Part shown: piece after piece, positions 24,500-32,485 of the stretch
Layout: every line of letters starts with the position of its first letter
Numbering within the stretch: the first letter of the stretch is position 1
NCBI GenBank assembly: GCA_025916675.1
Contig: CP098402.1
Coordinates: 367,205 to 431,204 of the forward strand
Length of the DNA stretch: 64,000 nt
Origin: Phycisphaera sp.
GTDB lineage: Bacteria; Planctomycetota; Phycisphaerae; Phycisphaerales; UBA1924
Reading direction: 5' to 3'
Made by a program: the position numbers and the translations under genes
The notes under the pieces: generated by a model
The model's database searches: none
What the model was told of the DNA's origin: nothing
The model's input: only the letters and a program-made list of their open reading frames with translations

Positions 24500-26344
24500 A
24501 TGGGCAAACGCATACTACCGATGGTCGCGCTCATCGCGTGCCTGGCCTTCGCCTCAACCCAGAGCATGGCCCGGATTCAAAGTGAACACCCCCAATCCCA
24601 GCACGCGACCGAACCCGAACCCCAAGCCGAGAACGAACCCGGCCAACTCATCCGCATCCAGCACGCCACCCGCTCGCTCATCAAGCAGCTCGAAGCCATG
24701 CAGGCCGAGATCTGGACGCGCGCCCCCGCAGTGGGGCGGTCCATCGAGGCCGCCCTCAGCCCCGATCGAGTGCGCGAACTGCTCGACGCCGGCTGGTCCG
24801 TGGAAGTCCTCGCCGAACGCCTCCACCAGTTGGTGCGTCCAGCCGCGGTCGGCCCCGAACCAAAGACCGCTGACGTGCCGACCCCCGAAGCCTGGTACGC
24901 GCAATACCGCACGCTCGAGGCCTACCGCCAGCGCTGGGCCATGCTCGAAACACTGCGCGAGGCGCAGCACCCAAACCTGGTGCGCTCCGCAGAAATCGGC
25001 CACTCGCTCGAAGGCCGCACCATCCCCGCCTACCACGTCACCGGGACGCCCAGTGCACACCCCAAGCCGGTCATCGTCGTCCTCGGCGGTGTCCACGCGC
25101 GCGAGTGGATCGCCCACACCAGCACGACGTACGCCTTCGAGCAGTTCGTCCGCGGCTACGGCGTCAACGATCGCGTGACCAAGCTGCTCGACACCGTCGA
25201 GTTCGTGTTCGTGCCGATGCTCAACGTCGACGGGTTCGTCCACGACACCATGCCGGGCGACCCGCTCCAGACCCGGTTCTGGCGCAAGAACATGCGCCGC
25301 GACGAGGCCGGCGACCTGCACGGTGTCGACCTGAACCGCAATTTCTCGGTCGCCTGGGGCCAGGGTGTGCCCACGCAACGCCCGGATCGCTCCACCTACC
25401 CCGGCACCGGCCCCTTCAGCGAGCCCGAGACCGCCGCGCTCGAGGCTTACCTGCTGCCGCTGGCCGACCGCGTCGTCGCGCAGGCCGACATCCACGCCTC
25501 GGGCGGCGTGCTCTTCGCCCCCTACAGCCACACGGGCGATCTGCCCGAGCACCGCCGCGCAAGCCTCTCGCACGCCAGCGCCGCCGTCGTCGCCGCCATG
25601 AACGCCTCGGGCGATCTCGAACGCACCGTTACCTGGAGAGCACCGGGCAAGTACGGCGGCACCACCAAGGACTGGTCCTTCGACGCCTTCGACGCCGTCA
25701 CCTGGACCTTCGAACTCGCCAGCAACTTCGTGATGCCCACCGAGTCCATCACGCCCTGGGGCCGCGCCGTCCACGCCGGCCTCGTCGAGCTCGGCGAGTT
25801 TACATCGCGGCCACTCCAGATCGCCGTCGAGCACCCGGGCATCTCGTCACAGTTCCCCGACCCCTTCGACGGATGGTCCGATCTCGGCGAACCACAATTC
25901 TGGCGCATCGACGTGCGTGATGGCACGTGCCAACTCGACCCCGCCAGCATTCGCGTCTGGCAACGCTTCGAGGGCGAGTCCGGATTCGAGCCGGCCCGCT
26001 TCGAGCCGGTCGGCACCGCCAAACATCGTGGCTTCCGAGCCACGCTCGGCCCCATCGACTGCTACCGCCGGCTCGAAGGGTTGGTTGTCCAAGCCGCCAC
26101 CGTCGACGGCCAAATGATCCGCTTCCCCGAGTCCGGCGTGTTCGACGTGAGCGCCACCGTTGACAACCACTGCCCCTGCCGGGCCGACCTCAACCTCGAT
26201 GGCACACTCACCATCCTCGACTACGCCGCCTATCAGGATCTCTTCAACCAACGACAAAGGGCCGCCGACTTCGACGCCGACGGCTCGTTCACGATTCACG
26301 ACTTCCTCGCGTTCCAATCCGCATTCGACGCCGGCTGCGACTGA
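24500..26344 (+). CDS. Secreted M14 zinc carboxypeptidase with GC-type dockerin tail
   Basis: A 614-aa exported metallocarboxypeptidase that should trim C-terminal residues from peptides outside the cell. The signal peptide (LPMVALIACLAFASTQSMA) is followed by a helical propeptide-like region (to about 130). The M14 domain has zinc ligands His199 and Glu202 in GGVHAREW, the substrate-binding DLNRNFSVAWGQ, a third His in ADIHASGGVLF and the catalytic Glu in TWTFELASNF. After a beta-rich linker come two dockerin-like repeats (LNLDGTLTILDYAAYQDLF, DADGSFTIHDFLAFQSAF) ending in AGCD. The first repeat deviates (ILDYAAYQ for IFDFLAFQ). Confidence 0.88.
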   Translation: MGKRILPMVALIACLAFASTQSMARIQSEHPQSQHATEPEPQAENEPGQLIRIQHATRSLIKQLEAMQAEIWTRAPAVGRSIEAALSPDRVRELLDAGWSVEVLAERLHQLVRPAAVGPEPKTADVPTPEAWYAQYRTLEAYRQRWAMLETLREAQHPNLVRSAEIGHSLEGRTIPAYHVTGTPSAHPKPVIVVLGGVHAREWIAHTSTTYAFEQFVRGYGVNDRVTKLLDTVEFVFVPMLNVDGFVHDTMPGDPLQTRFWRKNMRRDEAGDLHGVDLNRNFSVAWGQGVPTQRPDRSTYPGTGPFSEPETAALEAYLLPLADRVVAQADIHASGGVLFAPYSHTGDLPEHRRASLSHASAAVVAAMNASGDLERTVTWRAPGKYGGTTKDWSFDAFDAVTWTFELASNFVMPTESITPWGRAVHAGLVELGEFTSRPLQIAVEHPGISSQFPDPFDGWSDLGEPQFWRIDVRDGTCQLDPASIRVWQRFEGESGFEPARFEPVGTAKHRGFRATLGPIDCYRRLEGLVVQAATVDGQMIRFPESGVFDVSATVDNHCPCRADLNLDGTLTILDYAAYQDLFNQRQRAADFDADGSFTIHDFLAFQSAFDAGCD

Positions 26345-26416
26345 AGAGTGACACGCTACGTAGGCAAGCGATTATTAAGATTGCCCAGACATCAAGCAAA
26401 CATCAGAAGAACAGGC

Positions 26417-26445
26417 TTGCAAACCGGGATCCGCTGTGGTAGTTT
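26417..26445 (+). promoter_or_regulatory. Possible promoter of the FG-GAP gene
   Basis: TTGCAA (26417-26422) and TAGTTT (26440-26445) are spaced by 17 bp in an AT-richer spacer, 41 bp before the ATG at 26487. GGAGA at 26476-26480 is the ribosome site. Similar TTGCA(T/A)-17 bp-TA(C/G)xTT spacing precedes the gene at 19962. Confidence 0.3.
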
Positions 26446-26486
26446 GCATGTGAACAAGAAACGACCACCAGGGATGGAGAACGAGC

Positions 26487-28805
26487 ATGCAACGGCCAAG
26501 ACCTACTCGCACGAGATTCAACCATACCTTCGATGCCTGCCTCGCGGCGCTGCTGGCCGCATGCTGCTGCGGCCTTGCCAACGCCCAGCAACCGCTCTAT
26601 CCCAGGCAGGTCTTCCCCGTTGATGGCCGACCGCTGGGGGTGTTCCACGCCGACTTCGACGGCGACGGCGATATCGACGTGGCCACCAACACCGGTTCCG
26701 GCCACGTCGCCGTCCTGCTCAACGACGGCCGGGGCGCGTTCGTCACCACCTCGCGGACCAGCATCGGCAACGCATCGTTCGCCATCTCGGGAGCCGACCT
26801 CGACGGTGATGGCGACACAGACCTCGTTGCCGACATCCACACCCCGAGCAGCATCGCCATACTGATCAATGACGGGTCCGGCGGGTTCGCGCTGCAGGAG
26901 ACCATCGCGATCCCCTATAGCTCCAGTTCGATCGCCATAGCCGACTTCGATGGCGATGGCGACGCCGACATCGCGCCCATCACCTCCGCTCCCATCGATG
27001 GCGTTCCCGTGCTGCTGAACAATGGTGATGCCACGTTCGCGCCCGGCCAAGACCTCCCCCTGTCCCGACGCCCAAGCCAGATCATCGCCGCCGATCTTGA
27101 CGCCGATGGCAACGCCGACCTGATCGTGCCCAACTGGTCGGCAACCAGTGACGTGTCGGTCTTCCTCAGCCTGGGCGACGGCACCTTCGCGCCCGAAGTG
27201 CGATACGCAGTCGGCGATGGCCTCCACGTCGCAACGACGGCCGACCTCGACGGCGACGCCGTTCTCGACCTCGTGGTCTCGAATCTCGGATCCAATGACC
27301 TCTCCATCCTGATCGGCAACGGCGATGGCACCTTCGCACCCGAGACGCGGCGGAACTTTGGCCGCCGCTTCATCGACATCGCCGCCGCCGACATGGACCT
27401 TGACGGCGACACCGACCTCGCCCTTCTCCCCTTCTCGTTCGCAGGAGGAGCCACTATCCTCATGAACGACGGTGCGGGCGGCCTGACCGGGCCCAACAAC
27501 TACCAGTTCGGGTGCTGCCCAAGCGATCTCGCCGTGGCCGACTTCGACGGCGACGGAGCCCCGGACCTCGCCGCCCCCAACCCGAACGCCGACGACATCT
27601 CGCTCGCCCTCAACGCCGGCGACGGCACGCTGTCGTTGCCGGCTCCCGGCCTGGTGACGTCGGGCATCGCCTATGGCGTCGCTACGGCCGATTTCGACGG
27701 CGACGGCGTGCAAGATGTTGTCGCGGGAAGCGCCGGCCTGCAAGTCTACTTCGGCGTGGGTGCGGGTAACTTCGGGCCCGGCGTTCCCCTCGACGTCTTG
27801 ACACGCGGGCCCATCATCGTGCATGCCCGAGACCTCGACAACGACGGAGACACCGATATCGCGGCGGCTGAGGCGTCCTTCAGCCGTGTCTGGATCCTCC
27901 TCAACGAGGGTGGCAGAACATTCGGTTCGCCACGCTCCGTGTCGACGGGCGAGGGCCCGGTTGCGATTGCTTCGGCCGACCTCGACGGCGACGGCGACAT
28001 CGAACTCGTCACCGTGTGCTCTGGCAGCGGTGAGGTGTGCTACCTGCCGAACTTCGGCGACGGGCGATTCCTCTCATCCCAATGCATCACCACCAGCGAC
28101 GAGGCCAGGGGTGTGACCATCGGCGACTTCGACGGCGACGGTGATGCCGACCTCGCCGTGGCCAACACCGGCAGCGATGACGCCGCCGTGCTGCTCAACA
28201 TGGGCAGTTCGACCTTCGCCCCCCCAGTGCGCTATCCGGTCGGGTCCAGCCCGCGCTCCATCACGTCCGCCGACTTCGACGGCGACGGCCTCCTCGACTT
28301 GGCCGTCGCAAACGGCCTCGACGACGTATCGGTACTCTTCGGACTCGGCGACGGAACGTTCGCACCACAACAGCGTTACCCCGCCGCTGCTCGACCCGGC
28401 TTCCTGGCCGCGGCCGATCCCGACGGCGACGGCGATATGGACCTGCTCGTCGCGAACCCCGAGTACGGCAACGTGTCCGTCCTCTTCAACGCGGGCGACG
28501 CCACATTCGACACCGAGCACCGCTACGCCGTGGGCGCGAGCCCCAAGAACTTTGCCACCGCGGACCTCGATGGCGATGGCCAACTCGACATCGCAACCGC
28601 ACACAACGGGGGCGTGTCGATCCTGCTCAACATCCGGTGCCGCGCCGACCTCGACGCCGACGGCCAACTCACCATCTTCGACTTCCTGATGTTCCAGACC
28701 CTCTTCGACCAACAAGAAAAAGCCGCCGACTTCGACGCCGACGGCTTGTTCACGATATTCGATTTCCTCGCTTTCCAGACCGCCTTCGATCGGGGCTGCG
28801 AGTAG
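26487..28805 (+). CDS. Secreted FG-GAP/VCBS beta-propeller protein with GC-type dockerin tail
   Basis: A 772-aa exported protein. After a signal peptide (about 1-33, ending CCCGLANAQ) the body is a run of about a dozen repeats with the pattern DFDGDGDIDVA ... VLLNDGRGAF, the Ca-binding FG-GAP/VCBS unit that folds into integrin-like beta-propellers; two propellers would fit. The unit at about 440-470 is slightly degenerate. Two dockerin-like repeats follow (LDADGQLTIFDFLMFQTLF, FDADGLFTIFDFLAFQTAF) ending RGCE. Such proteins usually mediate surface binding. It lies 142 bp after the M14 peptidase gene with its own promoter-like element. Confidence 0.85.
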   Translation: MQRPRPTRTRFNHTFDACLAALLAACCCGLANAQQPLYPRQVFPVDGRPLGVFHADFDGDGDIDVATNTGSGHVAVLLNDGRGAFVTTSRTSIGNASFAISGADLDGDGDTDLVADIHTPSSIAILINDGSGGFALQETIAIPYSSSSIAIADFDGDGDADIAPITSAPIDGVPVLLNNGDATFAPGQDLPLSRRPSQIIAADLDADGNADLIVPNWSATSDVSVFLSLGDGTFAPEVRYAVGDGLHVATTADLDGDAVLDLVVSNLGSNDLSILIGNGDGTFAPETRRNFGRRFIDIAAADMDLDGDTDLALLPFSFAGGATILMNDGAGGLTGPNNYQFGCCPSDLAVADFDGDGAPDLAAPNPNADDISLALNAGDGTLSLPAPGLVTSGIAYGVATADFDGDGVQDVVAGSAGLQVYFGVGAGNFGPGVPLDVLTRGPIIVHARDLDNDGDTDIAAAEASFSRVWILLNEGGRTFGSPRSVSTGEGPVAIASADLDGDGDIELVTVCSGSGEVCYLPNFGDGRFLSSQCITTSDEARGVTIGDFDGDGDADLAVANTGSDDAAVLLNMGSSTFAPPVRYPVGSSPRSITSADFDGDGLLDLAVANGLDDVSVLFGLGDGTFAPQQRYPAAARPGFLAAADPDGDGDMDLLVANPEYGNVSVLFNAGDATFDTEHRYAVGASPKNFATADLDGDGQLDIATAHNGGVSILLNIRCRADLDADGQLTIFDFLMFQTLFDQQEKAADFDADGLFTIFDFLAFQTAFDRGCE

Positions 28806-28817
28806 GTCGAGGCGGGA

Positions 28818-30182
28818 TCAGCCCTGCGGCTTCTCGTCGTTCGCTTCCTCGTCCGACGCGGGCGGCTCGACGCCCATCTCGACCAGAAGCTTGTCGATCT
28901 TGCTGGTCTTCTCGTTCATCGGCGCCGCAGGGTGCATGCCGTTGAAGCGGACCTTGCCGTCCGCGTCGATGATCGCCACGTGCGGGATGCCGCCAACTCC
29001 AAAGTCGGGGTTGAAGACCTCCTGCTCGGTGAACACCACGGGCCACGTCACGTTGTGCGCTTCCATCACGGCGGGCATCAGGTCGTACTCCTTCTGCGGG
29101 TCACCCTCGGTGTCGATCGGGCCCTCATGCTCGGGCACACCGTACACCGCGCCCTGGATGCTGGTGACGCCCACGATGGTCACGGGCTTGCCCGCGTAAT
29201 GCTCTTGCAACTCACGCACCTTGGGGAAGCTCGAGATGCACGGGCCGCACCACGTCGCCCAGAAGTCGACCACGACAACCTTCCCCTTGAGGTCGGCAAA
29301 CGACGCGATCGACGAATCGCTCGACCACGCGATGGTCATGTCCGGCATGGCATGATCGATGAGCATGCCACGGGCGGCCGCGCCGTCCATGCGCGCCAGC
29401 GTGCCCTTGATGTAATCCTGCGCATCGCCCAGCACGGGCTCGCCGTCATCATCGGTCGCCTTCACGGCCCGGCCCATCATGCCAACCAGGCCAACGCGGA
29501 TGGCCTCGACCTGCTCCTTGTCGACGCCTTCCATGCGATCGAAGGACCGCCAATACGCGGCGCCCTCGGTGGCCATCTTCGGCGGTGCGTCGGCCAGCAT
29601 CACGCCCAGGGCCACGACGCCGTCCTTGTTGGATTCCAGCAGGTCGCCGCCCACGCTCCCAACGGCCTGGCCGATGCCAGTAGCCTTGCCGTGCTTGATG
29701 GCCTCGTGCAGCTTGGGATGGTCGATGACGGCGGTGAACAGCTCCTTCTGCAACTCGGGATCGGGCTGGCTCGTGCGCGTGCGCACGCCGCGGAGCATCA
29801 GGTCCATTGTCGCCAGAGCAACCGAGTCGACCGAGTCCGCCTTGGCTTCTTGCTTCAGTTCCGCAACACGCTCGGTGGCCTTCGCGCGGGCCTCGTCGCC
29901 GTTGAGCATGTTGGCGCCGTGGAGCTTCACCAGACCCTCGACGCTCACCTGGCCCATGTCGATCGACTCGAGGGCCTTCTGCTGCGCCGCGACCCAGAGG
30001 TCGTACGTGGGCCGCTCGCCCGTCTCCATGAACGCGGCCCAATCGGCCTCATACGAAGCGATCGCCGCGTCGACCTTCGGAGTCGTGCTCTCGGCTTGGT
30101 TCGAGTTCTGCCCCAGCGCAACGCCGGCGGACAGTAAGAGGGCGATAGCGGGCGTGAGCGTACGAGATGCGAGGTGGGGCAT
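28818..30182 (-). CDS. Exported TlpA-like thioredoxin-domain protein
   Basis: A 454-aa exported redox protein. The signal peptide (LTPAIALLLSAGVALGQ) follows the ATG at 30182, which has AGGGAG upstream. Residues about 25-285 are helical and charged, without a recognised domain. The C-terminal thioredoxin fold has KGKVVVVDFWATWCGPC with active-site Cys312 and Cys315, followed by FPKVRELQEHYAGKPVTIVG and the cis-Pro loop GGIPHVAIID. In TlpA/ResA relatives this domain reduces periplasmic disulfides or apocytochromes. A long N-terminal extension is common in planctomycete members. Confidence 0.85.
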   Translation of the reverse strand: MPHLASRTLTPAIALLLSAGVALGQNSNQAESTTPKVDAAIASYEADWAAFMETGERPTYDLWVAAQQKALESIDMGQVSVEGLVKLHGANMLNGDEARAKATERVAELKQEAKADSVDSVALATMDLMLRGVRTRTSQPDPELQKELFTAVIDHPKLHEAIKHGKATGIGQAVGSVGGDLLESNKDGVVALGVMLADAPPKMATEGAAYWRSFDRMEGVDKEQVEAIRVGLVGMMGRAVKATDDDGEPVLGDAQDYIKGTLARMDGAAARGMLIDHAMPDMTIAWSSDSSIASFADLKGKVVVVDFWATWCGPCISSFPKVRELQEHYAGKPVTIVGVTSIQGAVYGVPEHEGPIDTEGDPQKEYDLMPAVMEAHNVTWPVVFTEQEVFNPDFGVGGIPHVAIIDADGKVRFNGMHPAAPMNEKTSKIDKLLVEMGVEPPASDEEANDEKPQG

Positions 30183-30298
30183 GGGTGGTTCTCCCTTCGG
30201 GGTGCTGCCGCGCCAGACATCGGTGTGTGGGCGGCGTGTCCATGGATGGTACAGCGCTGATGCGCCCAGCGTGATGAACCGTCGAGAATCGATTGTCA

Positions 30299-30814
30299 TC
30301 ACCCGCCAGACGGAACCCCACCAGCCGTACTGCTACCAGGCGACTCTAAATACTCTTTCATGTCGGCAAGATCCTTCTCCATCGCCTTACGCATCGTCCC
30401 CTTCATCATCACGCCCATGATCGGCGACACCACCTTCGCAAACAGCGTCTGCGGCTCAGTATCAATGTCGTAGCTCAGCCGGCACCCACCGGTCTGGTCC
30501 CCGCTTCCCGGGGTTTCCTCCAGGCACGTCACCCGGCTGTCGAACTTCACCCCGCACGACATCGCGCTCAGCGTGTACGCACGAGGAGGGTCGAACTCGG
30601 TCACCTCCATCTCCTCGACCGCCTCCTTGCCCATCATCGTCCGGCTCTCCTTGAACCGCGTGCCCACGCCGATGTCCGAGCCGTTGTTGGCCTTGCTCAG
30701 CATCTCGACCGAGTTGATACCCCCGATCATGTTGGCCGCGTTCGGAAAGTCACTCGCCGCCGCAAACACGGACTCCTGCGAAGCGTCGATCAGGGTTGAG
30801 AGAAACATCCGCAT
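30299..30814 (-). CDS. SRPBCC-family (START-like) protein
   Basis: A 171-aa soluble protein with the helix-grip fold of polyketide-cyclase/START-like proteins, which bind hydrophobic ligands. Supporting features are the N-terminal strand and helix (STLIDASQESVFAAASDFPN), central strands (GVGTRFKESRTMMGKEAVEE, VTEFDPPRAYTLSA), and a long amphipathic C-terminal helix (VVSPIMGVMMKGTMRKAMEK). A Gly/Ser tail follows. It is the second gene of a minus-strand run after the DUF4287 gene (30 bp gap) and before the TlpA-like gene. The ligand is unknown. Confidence 0.7.
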   Translation of the reverse strand: MRMFLSTLIDASQESVFAAASDFPNAANMIGGINSVEMLSKANNGSDIGVGTRFKESRTMMGKEAVEEMEVTEFDPPRAYTLSAMSCGVKFDSRVTCLEETPGSGDQTGGCRLSYDIDTEPQTLFAKVVSPIMGVMMKGTMRKAMEKDLADMKEYLESPGSSTAGGVPSGG

Positions 30815-30844
30815 AATTCTGGTTCCTTTCTATGGCTCGCGCGA

Positions 30845-31432
30845 TCAAGCCCGGTCGTACGCCTCTTGCAAGTACGCGATGAGTTCCTTGTCCACACCCT
30901 TGACACCCTCAACACGCACCCGGTGGCTCACCATCGCGTTAAAGCTGCCCGACTTCTCCAGCCGATCCGTCGCCGTCTTCGGCGGTTCCTTCAGATTGAT
31001 ACCCACATCCACCCGCGTCTTCGTGCTCGGCTGGATCAACGCGAACTGCTTACTCCGCCGCAGACTGACATATGCCTTCTTGGGCGACACCTCAACATCG
31101 CTGCCGAACGCCTCCACCTTCTTGATCAGCGCGTCGTAAATCGGCTTCAGGTCAGCCTTCGCTCCGGCATACTGCGCCGAGACCAAGCCAGCACCCTCCC
31201 CCTCACTCACCTTCTTCCCACTGGCCGCCCCGGCGGTGCCCTTGGCCTCATGCGCAATCAGGTTCGCGTACCCATGCCCAAGCTCGTGCTCGGTCTTCAG
31301 ATACTTCACCACCTCACCGTGCTTGGTCAGCCCGCTGCCTTTGACCACCTTGGCCCACTGAGCCAGGCTCTTGCCGGTGTTCTTCTTCAGGTTCTCGGCC
31401 ATCGCCTTGGCCATCTCTTCGGGTGTCGCCAT
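30845..31432 (-). CDS. DUF4287/DUF5655 domain protein
   Basis: A 195-aa soluble protein. The N-terminal DUF4287 portion has TGKSLAQWAKVVKGSGLTKH and TEHELGHGYANLIAHEAKG. The C-terminal DUF5655 portion has YDALIKKVEAFGSDVEVSPK, YVSLRRSKQFALIQPSTKT, then VDVGINLKE. Both domains are widespread and of unknown function; the second is related to nucleic-acid-associated folds. It is the first gene of the minus-strand run and is divergent from the zinc-ribbon membrane protein. The domain names are recalled from motifs. Confidence 0.75.
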   Translation of the reverse strand: MATPEEMAKAMAENLKKNTGKSLAQWAKVVKGSGLTKHGEVVKYLKTEHELGHGYANLIAHEAKGTAGAASGKKVSEGEGAGLVSAQYAGAKADLKPIYDALIKKVEAFGSDVEVSPKKAYVSLRRSKQFALIQPSTKTRVDVGINLKEPPKTATDRLEKSGSFNAMVSHRVRVEGVKGVDKELIAYLQEAYDRA

Positions 31433-31521
31433 CGCGTGCCTCCGGGTGGGTTCGGGGTTTGTGTACCCCTGGGATGCCAGTATAGTGGAAGTCCACCGTT
31501 CCGCAAGCCGATTTCTTGCTC

Positions 31522-32319
31522 ATGGCCACTACCTGCCCCTGCGGGGCCACCATCCCCATCGACGACATCAACGTCCCCGAGGGCGTCGCCCTCTGCCGCC
31601 GCTGCGGCAGGCTCAGCCGCCTGGCCGACCTCGCCGGCGTCGACCAGGCCCCACGCGACAAGGGCTCCAAGAAGGACCAGGCCGAAGAACGCAAGGCCCT
31701 CGCCCTCGCCCAGGGCGACCCGCCCGGCGGCTGCGCCATCCGAGACTTCGGCGACCGGGTCACCCTCCGCGCCTCGGCCCGCTCAGTCGGCGGTGCAGCG
31801 GGCATGCTGTTCTTCGCCGCGTTCTGGAACGGCATCACCGGCATCTTCGTAGTCATCATGATCTCGTCCCTCTTGCTGCACCTCGGCGTCACCCTGCCCG
31901 CCTGGTTCCCCACGCCCTTCGCCAGCAGTGGGGGAGGCAGCGGCAACCAGAACATGCCCCTGGGCATGACCATCTTCATGGCCCTGTTCCTCACGCCCTT
32001 CGTCCTCATTGGCCTCACCGTCATCGGTGCGCTGTTCGTGACCATCGCCGGCCGGGTCGAGGTCCGCCTCCGTGGCCCCGACGGCGAGATCTTCACCGGC
32101 GTCGGCCCCTTCGGCATGAAGCGCCGTTTCAACGCCGACAGCGTCGAGGCCGTCCTGCTCACCGACGCCGACATCGAAGAGAACGGCAAGAAGAAGCGCG
32201 CCATCGCCATCGAGACCAGCAAGAAGACCCTCAAGTTCGCCAGCCTCCTGCCCGACCAACGCCGCCTCTGGCTCGGCGGCGTCCTCAAGACCATGCTCCT
32301 CCCAATCCCGCGCGGCTGA
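31522..32319 (+). CDS. Membrane protein with N-terminal zinc ribbon
   Basis: A 265-aa protein. The N-terminus is a four-Cys zinc ribbon (CPCG, then CRRCGR about 22 residues later). A charged linker is followed by two transmembrane helices (about 95-122 and 150-180: GMLFFAAFWNGITGIFVVIM; FMALFLTPFVLIGLTVIGAL). The C-terminal half looks like a small beta domain (VEVRLRGPDGEIFTGVG, AIAIETSKKTLKFASLLP). The start at 31522 is chosen at MATTCPCGA. Such ribbon-plus-membrane proteins abound in planctomycetes but have no assigned function. Confidence 0.65.
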   Translation: MATTCPCGATIPIDDINVPEGVALCRRCGRLSRLADLAGVDQAPRDKGSKKDQAEERKALALAQGDPPGGCAIRDFGDRVTLRASARSVGGAAGMLFFAAFWNGITGIFVVIMISSLLLHLGVTLPAWFPTPFASSGGGSGNQNMPLGMTIFMALFLTPFVLIGLTVIGALFVTIAGRVEVRLRGPDGEIFTGVGPFGMKRRFNADSVEAVLLTDADIEENGKKKRAIAIETSKKTLKFASLLPDQRRLWLGGVLKTMLLPIPRG

Positions 32320-32328
32320 TTCCTCCTG

Positions 32329-32360
32329 ACGAGGCCCTGGCGCAAGCCTGGGCTCTTCTT
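32329..32360 (+). terminator. Terminator-like repeat, family 2, second copy
   Basis: ACGAGGCCCTGGCGCAAGCC followed by TGGGCTCTTCTT begins 10 bp after the stop of the zinc-ribbon gene. It differs from the copy after metF (13480) at one base in the stem and in the pyrimidine tail. The hairpin plus T/C-rich tail argues for factor-independent termination. Confidence 0.7.
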
Positions 32361-32402
32361 CTTTCTCTTCCTCTCCCCACCCCAATCCCTTCTTCTCAAT
32401 TC

Positions 32403-32428
32403 CCCCTCTGTGCCTCTGTGGTTATCCC
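32403..32428. repeat. GTEARR/TTEAQR-type dispersed repeat
   Basis: CCCTCTGTGCCTCTGTGGTT and the following ATCCCC reads on the minus strand as ITTEAQRG. The same element, with one more TGCCTCTG unit, lies at 46165-46199. A pyrimidine-rich lead-in (CCACCCCAATCCCTTCTTCT) is also shared. It occupies the spacer before the carboxylase gene. Confidence 0.7.
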
Positions 32429-32485
32429 CCCTTTCTCCCCATACGCTACCGGCGAACCCAACCCGAACCGCCGGAGAGCCCCGCC

